From contig JAGYKP010000083.1 of assembly GCA_018401555.1 (NCBI GenBank), positions 1-64,000 on the forward strand: 64,000 bases of DNA. Direction: 5' to 3'. Position numbers and translations under genes: made by a program. The notes beneath the pieces are model-generated. The model saw only the letters and a list, made by a program, of their open reading frames with translations, was not told where the DNA came from and made no database searches. This document shows positions 10,119 to 24,162 of the stretch, in pieces. Position 1 is the stretch's first letter. Each line of letters starts with the position of its first letter. The stretch is from Halomonas sp. Lineage in GTDB: Bacteria > Pseudomonadota > Gammaproteobacteria > Pseudomonadales > Halomonadaceae.

Positions 10119-11558
10119 TCAATGGTTGTCGATCATCTTCTCGAGGTCCAGCGCCAGGGGATCCAGCACCTCCGGCCAGCTCAGGTAGGGGGTGCTGCCC
10201 GTGCCGTTGACCAGCACGCTGAAGGCCCCCCAGCGCCCGCTGGAGGTGCGGAAGTAGCCGCTCACCGCACGCACCGCCACCGGCTGGTTGAGGGTGCCGG
10301 TCTTGAGCATCACATGGCGCTGGAAGGTATCGGAGCCACGGCGGATGAAGCGCATGACGCCATTGTCCGGGGACTGCAGGGTCGCCACGAAACTGGGGAA
10401 CAGAGAGGGACGGTGGTAGAGGCTGTCCAGCAGCGCATTGGCACCGCGGGCCGAGGTGCGATTCTCCGGTGTCAGTCCGCTGCCGCTGAGCAGGGTCACC
10501 GGCCCATGATCAGGGATGCCGGCCACGAAGGCCTCGATGGCGGCTCCGCCTGAACGAAGGTTGGCGCGGGGCGTCTCCACCAGGTTCAGGGCCAGCATGT
10601 CGGCCATGTAGTTGTTGGAATAGTGCATGGCGCGCAGCAGCAGCTCCTGCAGCGGCTTGCCATCCACGGCGGCCAGTGTTGCCGCCGCGGGTGGCGGAGA
10701 TGCCTGGGTGGTATCCGCCCCGCCGGCGACCGTGATACCCGACTGGTCGAGCATCGCCAGCAGCGTCAGCGCCATCTGGTCGGCCGGATCGGAGCTGGCC
10801 CGGTAGATATCGCGCGGGTGGGCATTGGTGGAGATCTGGCCGCTGAGCAGCATCACGTCGCGCCCATCGCGGGTCACCCGCTCGGCGCTGATCTGGGTGC
10901 CGCTGTTGTCCGGACGGGTCACCACGCGGTTGTCGATGGCCAGGATGGCCGCCTGGCTATCGCAACCGGTGACACTCGCCGATTCGCCGGGCGCCTCCGC
11001 CGGAGCCACGTTGACGCACCAGTTGCCATAGTTGACTCCGGCCGAGGAGAGCAGCGCACTGTAGGCGTGGCGGGTACGCTCGCGGGCCTCGCAGCGGTCG
11101 GTGGTGATGCACTCCACCGGCCCGAAGCGCCACTGGCTCACCAGCAGCCTGCCGCTCACCTCTCGCACCCCCGCCTGGTACAGCCGCTGCACCAGGCGCC
11201 ACAGGTCTTCGGTGGTCAGCGCCGGTTCGCCACCACCATCGAGGATCAGGTCGCCATGCAGGACACCCTCAGCGTCCGGACGCACCTCGCTGACCAGACG
11301 CGTGGTGAAACGGTGCTGCGGGCCCCAGCGATCCAGGGCCGCCGCGGCCAGGTAGCTCTTGCTCACCGAGGCGGGGGATAGCTGTCGCTCCGGCTCGATG
11401 GCCGCCAGCACGCTATCGTCATCCAGCAGCCGCGCTTCGGCACTGAGCTGAAACCCCTTGTCGGTCAGGCGAGAGACGCTATCGAAGCCGGCTGCCTGGA
11501 CGGGCATGGCGAGACACAGCGGCAGGATGAGGGCAGCAAGGCGAAAACGCAGGCGCAT
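10119..11558 (-). CDS. dacB: D-alanyl-D-alanine carboxypeptidase/endopeptidase (PBP4)
   Basis: This is a 479-residue periplasmic penicillin-binding protein that trims and opens peptidoglycan cross-links. It has an N-terminal signal peptide ending near PVQAAG. The three PBP motifs are in order: SxxK in SPASVSKSY (about residue 62), SxN in MHYSNNYMADM (about 310), and KTG in MLKTGTLNQPV (about 417). The large insertion between the first two motifs is typical of class C type-4 PBPs. It precedes dgkA by 31 nt and follows the SMR gene by 35 nt on the same strand. Confidence 0.92.
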   Translation of the reverse strand: MRLRFRLAALILPLCLAMPVQAAGFDSVSRLTDKGFQLSAEARLLDDDSVLAAIEPERQLSPASVSKSYLAAAALDRWGPQHRFTTRLVSEVRPDAEGVLHGDLILDGGGEPALTTEDLWRLVQRLYQAGVREVSGRLLVSQWRFGPVECITTDRCEARERTRHAYSALLSSAGVNYGNWCVNVAPAEAPGESASVTGCDSQAAILAIDNRVVTRPDNSGTQISAERVTRDGRDVMLLSGQISTNAHPRDIYRASSDPADQMALTLLAMLDQSGITVAGGADTTQASPPPAAATLAAVDGKPLQELLLRAMHYSNNYMADMLALNLVETPRANLRSGGAAIEAFVAGIPDHGPVTLLSGSGLTPENRTSARGANALLDSLYHRPSLFPSFVATLQSPDNGVMRFIRRGSDTFQRHVMLKTGTLNQPVAVRAVSGYFRTSSGRWGAFSVLVNGTGSTPYLSWPEVLDPLALDLEKMIDNH

Positions 11559-11593
11559 GGCAGGGCTCGTTCAAGGAGGTTGTTTAATGGGCG

Positions 11594-11923
11594 TCAGTGG
11601 GCCGAGACGGAAGAGAACAGCTGAATCACTGCGACGCCGCCAATGATCATGGCGATACCCAGGAGTGCCGGCAGGTCCGGCTTCTCGCCATACAGTACGA
11701 CGCCTGCCACGGTCACCAGCACGATACCGAGGCCCGCCCAGATCGCATAGGCGATGCCTACGGGAATGGTGCGTAACACCAGAGCCAGCAAGTAGAAGGC
11801 CAGACCATAGCCCACCACCACGGTCACGCTCGGCCACAACCTGGTGAAGCCCTCCGAGGCCTTCAGGGCGGTGGTACCCACCACCTCGGCGACGATCGCC
11901 AGGGCCAGGTAGACGAATGCCAT
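11594..11923 (-). CDS. small multidrug resistance (SMR) family transporter
   Basis: The product is 109 residues with four transmembrane helices. The start MAFVYLALAIVAEVVGTTAL retains the membrane-embedded Glu of the first helix. Later motifs are IPVGIAYAIWAGLGIVLVT and LGIAMIIGGVAVIQLFS. This is the EmrE/SugE type of proton-coupled cation or guanidinium exporter. The AEVVGTTALKASEGFT segment resembles EmrE-like multidrug members more than SugE/Gdx. An alternative start 22 codons upstream is rejected because it lies in the previous gene and lacks a ribosome site. The ATG overlaps the stop of the upstream methyltransferase by one base. Confidence 0.87.
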   Translation of the reverse strand: MAFVYLALAIVAEVVGTTALKASEGFTRLWPSVTVVVGYGLAFYLLALVLRTIPVGIAYAIWAGLGIVLVTVAGVVLYGEKPDLPALLGIAMIIGGVAVIQLFSSVSAH

Positions 11924-12624
11924 CAATGCTCTCCTTGCTCTGCGGGAACCAGTGCGGGGTCGGGCGACAGCTCGGCCACCAGCCGCCACAGCGGCTGACC
12001 GCTGACATGGTACTTCCTCTCGAAGGGGGTCAGGTACGCCTCGCCGGGAACGTAAGGTTCCACGGCCGCCTCCACCCCGGTGGCCTGCTGCAGCGCCAGG
12101 CCGAACTCCTCCAGGTAGAGCCGCCAGTTGGAGCGCAGCTCCAGACGCCCCCCCAGGGCCAGGATAAAAGGCAGTACCGGGTGGCCATGCCAGCGCAGCT
12201 TGAGAAGCGCCCCCTTGGGATAGGGATTCGGATAGAGCAGGTAGTGACGGGCCGGCCGCCAGCCTGCCCGGAAGGCGAGCCGCCAGAAATCCACCAGGTC
12301 GGCGCGCACCAGCAGCGCATTGTCGGGCAGTGGCCCGTGCTCGCGAGTCAGCCGACTATCGCTGCGATCGACGCCGATCAGCGCATGGTCGGGAAAGGCC
12401 TCCGCCAGCCGGCGAGTGGAAATGCCCACTCCGCAGCCGGCATCCAGGATCAGCGGCATGTCGCTGCGCGCCTCTCGCCAGCGCGCGGCGGAGGCGAAGG
12501 CCTCACGGGTGTGCTCGGCGATCGGCTTGCGCCACGGGTGTTGCAGGGCCCGCGCCACGCGCGCCTCGAGCCCCTGGTGCGGGCCCGCCTGGTTGGTAAC
12601 GATGCGGCGAGAAGTGGCTTGCAT
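11923..12624 (-). CDS. TrmB-like SAM-dependent tRNA methyltransferase
   Basis: The product is 233 residues from MQATSRRIVTNQAGPHQGLE. The Rossmann SAM-binding motif LILDAGCGVGISTRRLAEAFP is followed by IGVDRSDSRL and by YLLYPNPYPKGALLKLRWHG, which corresponds to the PDPWPKKRHHKRR region of TrmB (tRNA guanine-46 N7-methyltransferase). The substrate-binding part is more divergent than in canonical TrmB, so it may be the common gammaproteobacterial TrmB paralogue with an unproven substrate. It ends with a one-base overlap into the SMR transporter gene. Confidence 0.75.
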   Translation of the reverse strand: MQATSRRIVTNQAGPHQGLEARVARALQHPWRKPIAEHTREAFASAARWREARSDMPLILDAGCGVGISTRRLAEAFPDHALIGVDRSDSRLTREHGPLPDNALLVRADLVDFWRLAFRAGWRPARHYLLYPNPYPKGALLKLRWHGHPVLPFILALGGRLELRSNWRLYLEEFGLALQQATGVEAAVEPYVPGEAYLTPFERKYHVSGQPLWRLVAELSPDPALVPAEQGEH

Positions 12625-12698
12625 GACGACCTGCTGCGACGTGAAACGAGCGCTGATTCTACCAGCCCCGCCAGGCTGCCGCATGACACCCCGAACGC

Positions 12699-12737
12699 AA
12701 AAAGCCCCGACCATCTCACGATGCTCGGGGCTTTTCT
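12699..12737 (-). terminator. rRNA operon terminator
   Basis: An inverted repeat (AAAAAGCCCCGA / TCGGGGCTTTT) with an intervening GAGCATCGTGAGATGG loop is followed by T residues on the minus strand immediately after the 5S gene. The A/T tracts on both sides make it usable in either orientation. Confidence 0.8.
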
Positions 12738-12745
12738 AAATAAGT

Positions 12746-12862
12746 GCCTGACGATGACCTACTCTCGCATGGGGAGACCCCACACTACCATCGGCGCTGA
12801 GCGGTTTCACTGCTGAGTTCGGCATGGGATCAGGTGGTTCACGCTCGCTATGGTCGTCAGGC
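12746..12862 (-). rRNA. rrf: 5S ribosomal RNA
   Basis: The minus strand begins GCCTGACGACCATAGCGAGC and ends GAGAGTAGGTCATCGTCAGGC. The complementary GCCTGACGA / TCGTCAGGC ends form helix I. The length is about 117 nt. It is the last gene of the operon. Confidence 0.95.
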
Positions 12863-12908
12863 GAAAAACGGTGATTCATGCTGACACGACACGTCTCGCG
12901 TATCCGGC

Positions 12909-12951
12909 GTCGTGGGTCATCACGGACCCTGTCGTGGGTCATCACAGACCC
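12909..12951. repeat. 21-bp tandem repeat in the 23S-5S spacer
   Basis: Two copies of GTCGTGGGTCATCACRGACCC occur with a 22-bp period (12909-12929 and 12931-12951), differing at one base. Each contains short GGGTC/GACCC complementary arms and can form a small hairpin in the transcript. The copies may help rRNA processing; no function is shown. Confidence 0.7.
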
Positions 12952-12964
12952 CTTGGGTGTTATA

Positions 12965-15848
<2,884 letters not shown>

Positions 15849-15959
15849 ATATAACCCCAAAGGGTCTGGTCCGCGATGACACACGACATTGCCGGATACG
15901 CTTGAGACGTATCTCGTGTTCCTTTCTTTCGAAAGGAACGTTTGTCAGCATGAATCACA

Positions 15960-15972
15960 TTGTTAAAGAGCA
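15960..15972 (-). promoter_or_regulatory. boxA antitermination site in the 16S-23S spacer
   Basis: On the minus strand the sequence reads TGCTCTTTAACAA, the classical boxA that recruits NusB-S10 for rRNA antitermination. It lies about 110 nt upstream of 23S. Confidence 0.85.
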
Positions 15973-16065
15973 GACTGTCAATCGACAGTCATAAACCGGT
16001 CATTGCGCTGTGCAAGGATGGCTTATGACTGCGGATCCGATCAGGTAAGACTGTGGGGTGGGAGA

Positions 16066-16141
16066 TGGTGGAGCCTAGCGGGATCGAACCGCTGACCTCC
16101 TGCGTGCAAGGCAGGCGCTCTCCCAGCTGAGCTAAGGCCCC
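16066..16141 (-). tRNA. tRNA-Ala (UGC)
   Basis: This is a 76-nt cloverleaf on the minus strand, from GGGGCCTTAGCTCAGCTGGG to GGCTCCACCA with an encoded CCA. The anticodon loop contains TGC (CTGCCTTGCACGCAG). It lies in the 16S-23S spacer downstream of tRNA-Ile. Confidence 0.97.
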
Positions 16142-16227
16142 GAAGGCAATTTGTGTGAGACAAGGCGCTTCGATGCGACGCATAGCCTGCTATGCGAGTA
16201 TCGGAGCAACGCGGTATCACGCAAATT

Positions 16228-16304
<77 letters not shown>

Positions 16305-16401
16305 GGCTTCCAACCACTGGGTCGGCGACCCAAACAGTCTTTTGCTCTGGTCGATCAGGTAATTCATTGTGAGCACTTGCCGACAGTCGGGGACATATCG
16401 G

Positions 16402-17938
<1,537 letters not shown>

Positions 17939-18092
17939 TAAGATCATAAGTGCTTGAAGTAGCACCAAACTTGGCTCAAGGTTCAAACGTTCTCAAATAG
18001 ATCCGAAGATCTATGACGAGTCGCTTGCCTTGATGGTTCAATGACATGATCACCGAGCCATCGACAAGCGCCCACATGAATTACCTGATCGA

Positions 18093-18104
18093 TTGTTAAA
18101 GAGC
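18093..18104 (-). promoter_or_regulatory. boxA in the rRNA leader
   Basis: The minus strand reads GCTCTTTAACAA between promoter P2 and 16S, the same boxA core as in the 16S-23S spacer. It indicates Nus-dependent antitermination of the operon. Confidence 0.8.
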
Positions 18105-18199
18105 GGCTCACACCGTGATGCGGTTGAGCGTCTCGCTTGCTGCCGGGCCGTGCGCTTCGATGAAGCGGCGGTCTCGCCAGCGCCCTGCGAGGAAGGCGT

Positions 18200-18227
18200 A
18201 TTCTACCGATTCGCGTCAGCGTGTCAA
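18200..18227 (-). promoter_or_regulatory. rRNA promoter P2
   Basis: On the minus strand TTGACA (18222-18227) and TAGAAT (18200-18205) are separated by 16 bp and followed by a GC-rich ACGCC start region. A 16-bp spacer and a GC-rich discriminator are typical of growth-rate- and ppGpp-controlled rRNA promoters. Confidence 0.85.
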
Positions 18228-18315
18228 GCGGTGGTTGGCGATGCGCTGCATCCCGTCCATATCCCGCTGACCGCCCATCTCATCCTGCCGAGATGGCTGC
18301 GAATCCGTGGCGCAC

Positions 18316-18343
18316 ATTCTACCGAACATGCCGTGATTGTCAA
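18316..18343 (-). promoter_or_regulatory. rRNA promoter P1
   Basis: TTGACA (18338-18343) and TAGAAT (18316-18321) on the minus strand are again 16 bp apart and followed by GTGCGCC. An A/T-rich stretch upstream (about 18368-18392) could act as an UP element. It lies 116 bp upstream of P2 with the same architecture. Confidence 0.85.
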
Positions 18344-18503
18344 TCGGAATGTTTCGAAGCGATTCGACTCGTTTCAAAAATAATCCATACAGAACAATCA
18401 CTTCTGCCACCTCCACCGCCTGCAACGTTTGCCCGTCGCCGGCAGCGGATGCGTACTTTACGGTTTTCCCCGGAGGGGTGCAAGCCCTGCGGATAAAAAG
18501 TTT

Positions 18504-20432
18504 ATCGGGTAGGGGCCGGGGTTGCCCCGGCGCCTCCCCACACCACCGGGCATACGGTTCCGGCCACGGCGGTTCACGAAGAACGGCTAAGCCCTCTTAC
18601 CGTATCCAGTACCGAGATTAACCCACGCTGAGCGAACCAGCGGATTGGGCAAAGGCGTGGCGCAGGTGCAGGGCACCTGCATTCCACCAAGGGCCTCGCC
18701 CGTTTACCGATGATCTCCAGGCGCGCTGTGGATCTAGGCCCAGTGCCAGGAGCTTACGACACCGGGTTCGCGGGCGCTTCCATTGCCGCCAGATCACGTC
18801 GCGCAATCGGCGGCGTATCCATTGATCCAGCGCTTCCAGCGGTCGCTTCACGTCGACGCGGTGACTGATGATAACTGGCCCAGCCCCTCAGGACGGGGAG
18901 CCAGCTCTCTGGTGACGCGACGAATATGGCGTCCCCTGCCGCGTTTGAGGATCTCGCGGACACGCTGCATCAGGCGCTGCAGGCTGGCCTTAGCCAGCGT
19001 CAGCTTTGGCAGTTTGTGCCGGGTCAGCGTGTAGCCCAGGTACCCCCGGTTCCAGGGTCGGTCCACCGCACTCTTGTCGCGATTGACCGTGAGCCTGAGC
19101 GAGTTCTCGAGAAAATCACTCAGGCTGGCCATGGTGCGCTCGCCCGCCCGCTGACTCCTGACATATACCTGCATGTCATCAGCGTAGCGGCAGAAGCGGT
19201 GACCGCGGCGCTCCAGTTCCTTGTCCACGTCATCCAGCAGAATATTCGCCAGCAGCGGACTCAGCGGCCCGCCCTGGGGCGTTCCCTGCCGGCGTGGCGC
19301 GGCCAGACCGTCCTGGAACATCCCGGCTTCCAGATAGCGGCGGATCAGGCGCAGCACCCGCTTGTCGCGGACGCGGCGCGCGACCCGCGCCATCAGCAGG
19401 TCGTGGTTCACCCGGTCGAAGAAGGCTTCCAGGTCGAGGTCGACCACCCAGCGGTGGCCGGCCGCCACATGGGCCTTCATCGCCGAGACGGCCTGCTGGG
19501 CACTGCGTTTGGGGCGGTAGCCGTAACTCGAGGCGGAAAAGCCCGGATCGAAGATCGGCGTCAGTACCTGAAGCAGCGCCTGCTGGATCAGCCGGTCGGT
19601 CACCGTGGGGATGCCGAGCTGTCGCGTCCCGCCCTTGGGCTTGGGAATCTCGACGGCTCGGATCGGGCTGGGGTGGTACTCACCGGCCAGCAGCCGCTCA
19701 CGCAGCGTCGGCCAGTACTGTTTCAGGTGATCGGCCAGCTGGTCCACCGTCATGCCATCGGCACCCGGTGCGCCTTGGTTGGCAACCACCTTCCGGTAAG
19801 CCCGCGCCATGTTGGCCTTCGCTACCACGGCCTCCATGAGCGGGGCGGGCTCCGCTTTCGTCCACGATGACGACGCCGGGACCGTCTCGACGCCCACCGG
19901 CCGGGACTCAGGGTTCCGCCCCTGCCCCTCTGGGTGGGTGACGGTATCAGCGTCAGTGTCTGTCTTCATGATCGATCCTCGAGACGTCATCGCCTACTCG
20001 CGGTTCTTCATGTTCGGCCCTTGGTGCCGGGGTGAATCGGCACTTACTATGGCCTCTGCTGACGTCTGGTGACCCATCCCGTCGCCTCTCGACGCCGGTA
20101 GCACCGTGGCAGACCACCAGACCTCCCAGGGTAAGACGCGCGACCTTCCCGCTTATGCCTGTCGGATTTACGTCATGGCGTTCCGTGCAAGTATCGGGCT
20201 TTGGTGATGCGTGCCACCTCACCCCGCCATGACGCCTCGTATCCGCTTCCTGTTCGTCAGGCCAGCGTTTTGCCTCGGGCTGCCTTCAGATTCTCCCTCG
20301 CGGGAGACACCCTTGCCGTCGGCTAGCACTTCCCCTTGCCGGGCGTGCAGGGGACTTTCACCCCCAAGTCATTCCAAGGCACCACCCTCGGAAACAGCGC
20401 CAGTCAGGCGCTGCGCGCCATGCCTGGCGCAC
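18504..20432 (-). mobile_element. group II intron (class C-like) behind the pssA terminator
   Basis: The intron is about 1.93 kb on the minus strand. The 5' end is GTGCGCCAGGC (20432 downward) and the 3' end is CCCCTACCCGAT (ending at 18504). A domain V-type hairpin lies at about 18540-18580 (ACCGCC...GGTGGT arms), followed by a domain VI-like GCCGGGGCAACCCCGGC hairpin. It encodes a reverse transcriptase/maturase. The 5' exon is the pssA terminator stem plus TCGTTTGTG, and the 3' exon is AAACTTTTTATCC. Insertion just past a terminator stem is the known habit of class C introns. The exact ends and class are inferred from these motifs. Confidence 0.82.
18618..19969 (-). CDS. ltrA: group II intron reverse transcriptase/maturase (frameshifted)
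   Basis: This is the intron-encoded protein needed for splicing and retrohoming. From MKTDTDADTVTHPEG the RT fingers and palm are intact: EIPKPKGGTRQLGIPTVTDR, SSYGYRPKRSAQQAV, YADD in FCRYADDMQVYV, and VNRDKSAV. After ELAP, near 18905, the frame shifts. The maturase sequence VLRGWASYHQ then continues in another frame, and after a second shift near 18870 VDVKRPLEALDQWIRRRLR continues in a third frame to NGRGPWWNAGALHLRHAF and a stop at 18618. The original protein was therefore about 450 residues. The indels may be real inactivation or sequencing errors. Confidence 0.82.
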
Positions 20433-20441
20433 CACAAACGA

Positions 20442-20466
20442 CGACGCCCGCTGGCGGCGGGCGTCG
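20442..20466 (-). terminator. pssA terminator stem, target of the intron
   Basis: CGACGCCCGC / GCGGGCGTCG forms a 10-bp stem with a 5-nt loop, 23 nt past the pssA stop. On the minus strand it is followed by TCGTTTGTG and then directly by the intron 5' end. Confidence 0.82.
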
Positions 20467-20488
20467 ATTTACACGGGATCGAGAGAGT

Positions 20489-21349
20489 TCAGTCCAGCGG
20501 CGGCGCATGGCGCAGCTTGCGCATCACCGCCATCACCGGACCGGAGATCACGTAGGCCGCGAACAGCAGCAGCAGCATCACCGAGGGCTCCACGCTGATC
20601 ACCACGAAGCCCAGCACGATGGCCAGCAGTACCACGAAGGGCACCGGCCCCTTGAGATCGATATCCTTGAAGCTGTAGTAGCGGATATTACTGACCATCA
20701 GCACGCCGGCGGCGCCGACGATGACCAGCATCAGCAGCTTGAACCCGAAGGCCTCGGCGTCAAAGCTATGGAAGGTCCATACACTGGCCGCCACCAGCGC
20801 CGCCGCCGAGGGGCTTGGCAGGCCGATGAACCACTTCTTGTCGATGCTGCCGATCTGCACGTTGAAGCGCGCCAGGCGCAGGGCGGCGCAGGCCACGTAG
20901 AGGAAGGCCACCACCCAGCCGGTCTTGCCGATATCCTGGAGGATCCAGGTAAAGGCGACCAGCGCCGGCGCCACCCCGAAGGAGAGCATGTCGGAGAGGC
21001 TGTCATACTCCGCACCGAAGGCGCTCTGGGTGTTGGTCATCCGTGCCACGCGCCCATCCAGGCCGTCGAGCACCATGGCGATGAAGATCGCCACGGAGGC
21101 AGCGGTGAAGTCGCCATTGATGCCGGCAATCACCGCAAAGAAGCCGGCGAACAGCGCCGAGGTGGTGAAGAGGTTGGGCAGCAGGTAGATACCCTTGCGC
21201 CTCACGGTGCGGCCATCCTCCTCTGCCTCCTCGATCACCTCCGTTTCGCGCAGGAAGACCGACGCCAGATCCTCGTCCTGGGGGCGCCGGGGCGGTTCCT
21301 CGCCGTGGGGCGAGGCATCGTGCTCGTTGCTGCGGGGATCCTGACTCAT
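20489..21349 (-). CDS. pssA: CDP-diacylglycerol-serine O-phosphatidyltransferase
   Basis: The enzyme makes phosphatidylserine, the precursor of phosphatidylethanolamine, in the inner membrane. The 286-residue product starts MSQDPRSNEHDASP. A hydrophilic acidic N-terminus of about 55 residues precedes a multi-helix membrane domain. The CDP-alcohol phosphotransferase motif is present: DGLDGRVARMTNTQSAFGAEYDSLSD. Farther upstream in-frame starts lie in the ilvC-pssA gap and are not supported. It lies downstream of ilvC, which is common in relatives, and its terminator carries the group II intron. Confidence 0.92.
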   Translation of the reverse strand: MSQDPRSNEHDASPHGEEPPRRPQDEDLASVFLRETEVIEEAEEDGRTVRRKGIYLLPNLFTTSALFAGFFAVIAGINGDFTAASVAIFIAMVLDGLDGRVARMTNTQSAFGAEYDSLSDMLSFGVAPALVAFTWILQDIGKTGWVVAFLYVACAALRLARFNVQIGSIDKKWFIGLPSPSAAALVAASVWTFHSFDAEAFGFKLLMLVIVGAAGVLMVSNIRYYSFKDIDLKGPVPFVVLLAIVLGFVVISVEPSVMLLLLFAAYVISGPVMAVMRKLRHAPPLD

Positions 21350-21446
21350 CGTCTCATCCGTTGCCTGGAAATCATGGGACCATTCTTGCACGACCACCCA
21401 TGGGCGCAGAAGCCAGCCATGCCACCCGACACTGCCCGAAAACGAC

Positions 21447-21470
21447 CAGGGCGCGGTTGCCTGCGCCCTG
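21447..21470 (-). terminator. terminator after ilvC
   Basis: CAGGGCGC / GCGCCCTG forms an 8-bp stem with an 8-nt loop and is followed on the minus strand by GGTCGTTTTC. It lies in the 149-nt gap between ilvC and pssA. Confidence 0.6.
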
Positions 21471-21498
21471 CGGTCCTCTTCTCGAGTCGCCGACTCGA

Positions 21499-23579
<2,081 letters not shown>

Positions 23580-23612
23580 GAACCCGCGGGCACATCGAGC
23601 ACCAGACAGCAG

Positions 23613-23636
23613 AAGGCCGCCCCGAGGGGCGGCCTT
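23613..23636. terminator. bidirectional terminator between ilvY and ilvH
   Basis: AAGGCCGCCCC / GGGGCGGCCTT with a GAG loop forms a near-perfect stem between two convergent genes. Short A and T runs on the two sides suit either direction. Confidence 0.75.
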
Positions 23637-23670
23637 GGTGTTGCGGCAGATGGCATTCGTGCAGGGCCGG

Positions 23671-24162
23671 CTACAGGGACAGCACCTTCTCCCCGCGGGC
23701 AATGCCGGAGACCCCGGTACGCGCCACCTCCAGCACCCCCACCGGTTCCATGGCCTGTAGAAAGGCATCCAGCTTTGCAGCGTCGCCGGTAATCTGCACC
23801 GTGTAGAGGCTAGGCGTCACGTCGACGATCTGCGCACGGAAGATATCCACCGTACGCTTAACTTCATCGCGGGCAGCGCCAAGCGCTTTCACCTTCACCA
23901 GCATCAATTCACGCTCGATGTGGTTACCTTCGGTGAGATCCACCAGCTTGACCACATCAATCAGCTTATTGAGGTGCTTGGTGATCTGTTCAATCACCCG
24001 GTCGTCGCCAATAGTAGTGACCGTTAAGCGGGACAGCGACGGATCTTCCGTTGGTGCCACGTTCAGCGTTTCGATATTGAAGTTACGCTGGGAGAAGAGC
24101 CCGACCACACGTGACAGCGCACCCGGTTCGTTTTCCATCAGAATCGAGATGATATGACGCAT
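23671..24162 (-). CDS. ilvH: acetolactate synthase small (regulatory) subunit
   Basis: The product is 163 residues with an N-terminal ACT domain ([26 protein letters not shown] residues 1-26 onward). It confers valine feedback inhibition and full activity on the catalytic subunit. The motifs NIETLNVAPTEDPSLSRLT and DVTPSLYTVQITGDAAKL are typical. Its start overlaps the ilvI stop by one base (TGATG). It is intact. Third codon positions look more A/T-rich here than in neighbours. Confidence 0.94.
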   Translation of the reverse strand: MRHIISILMENEPGALSRVVGLFSQRNFNIETLNVAPTEDPSLSRLTVTTIGDDRVIEQITKHLNKLIDVVKLVDLTEGNHIERELMLVKVKALGAARDEVKRTVDIFRAQIVDVTPSLYTVQITGDAAKLDAFLQAMEPVGVLEVARTGVSGIARGEKVLSL

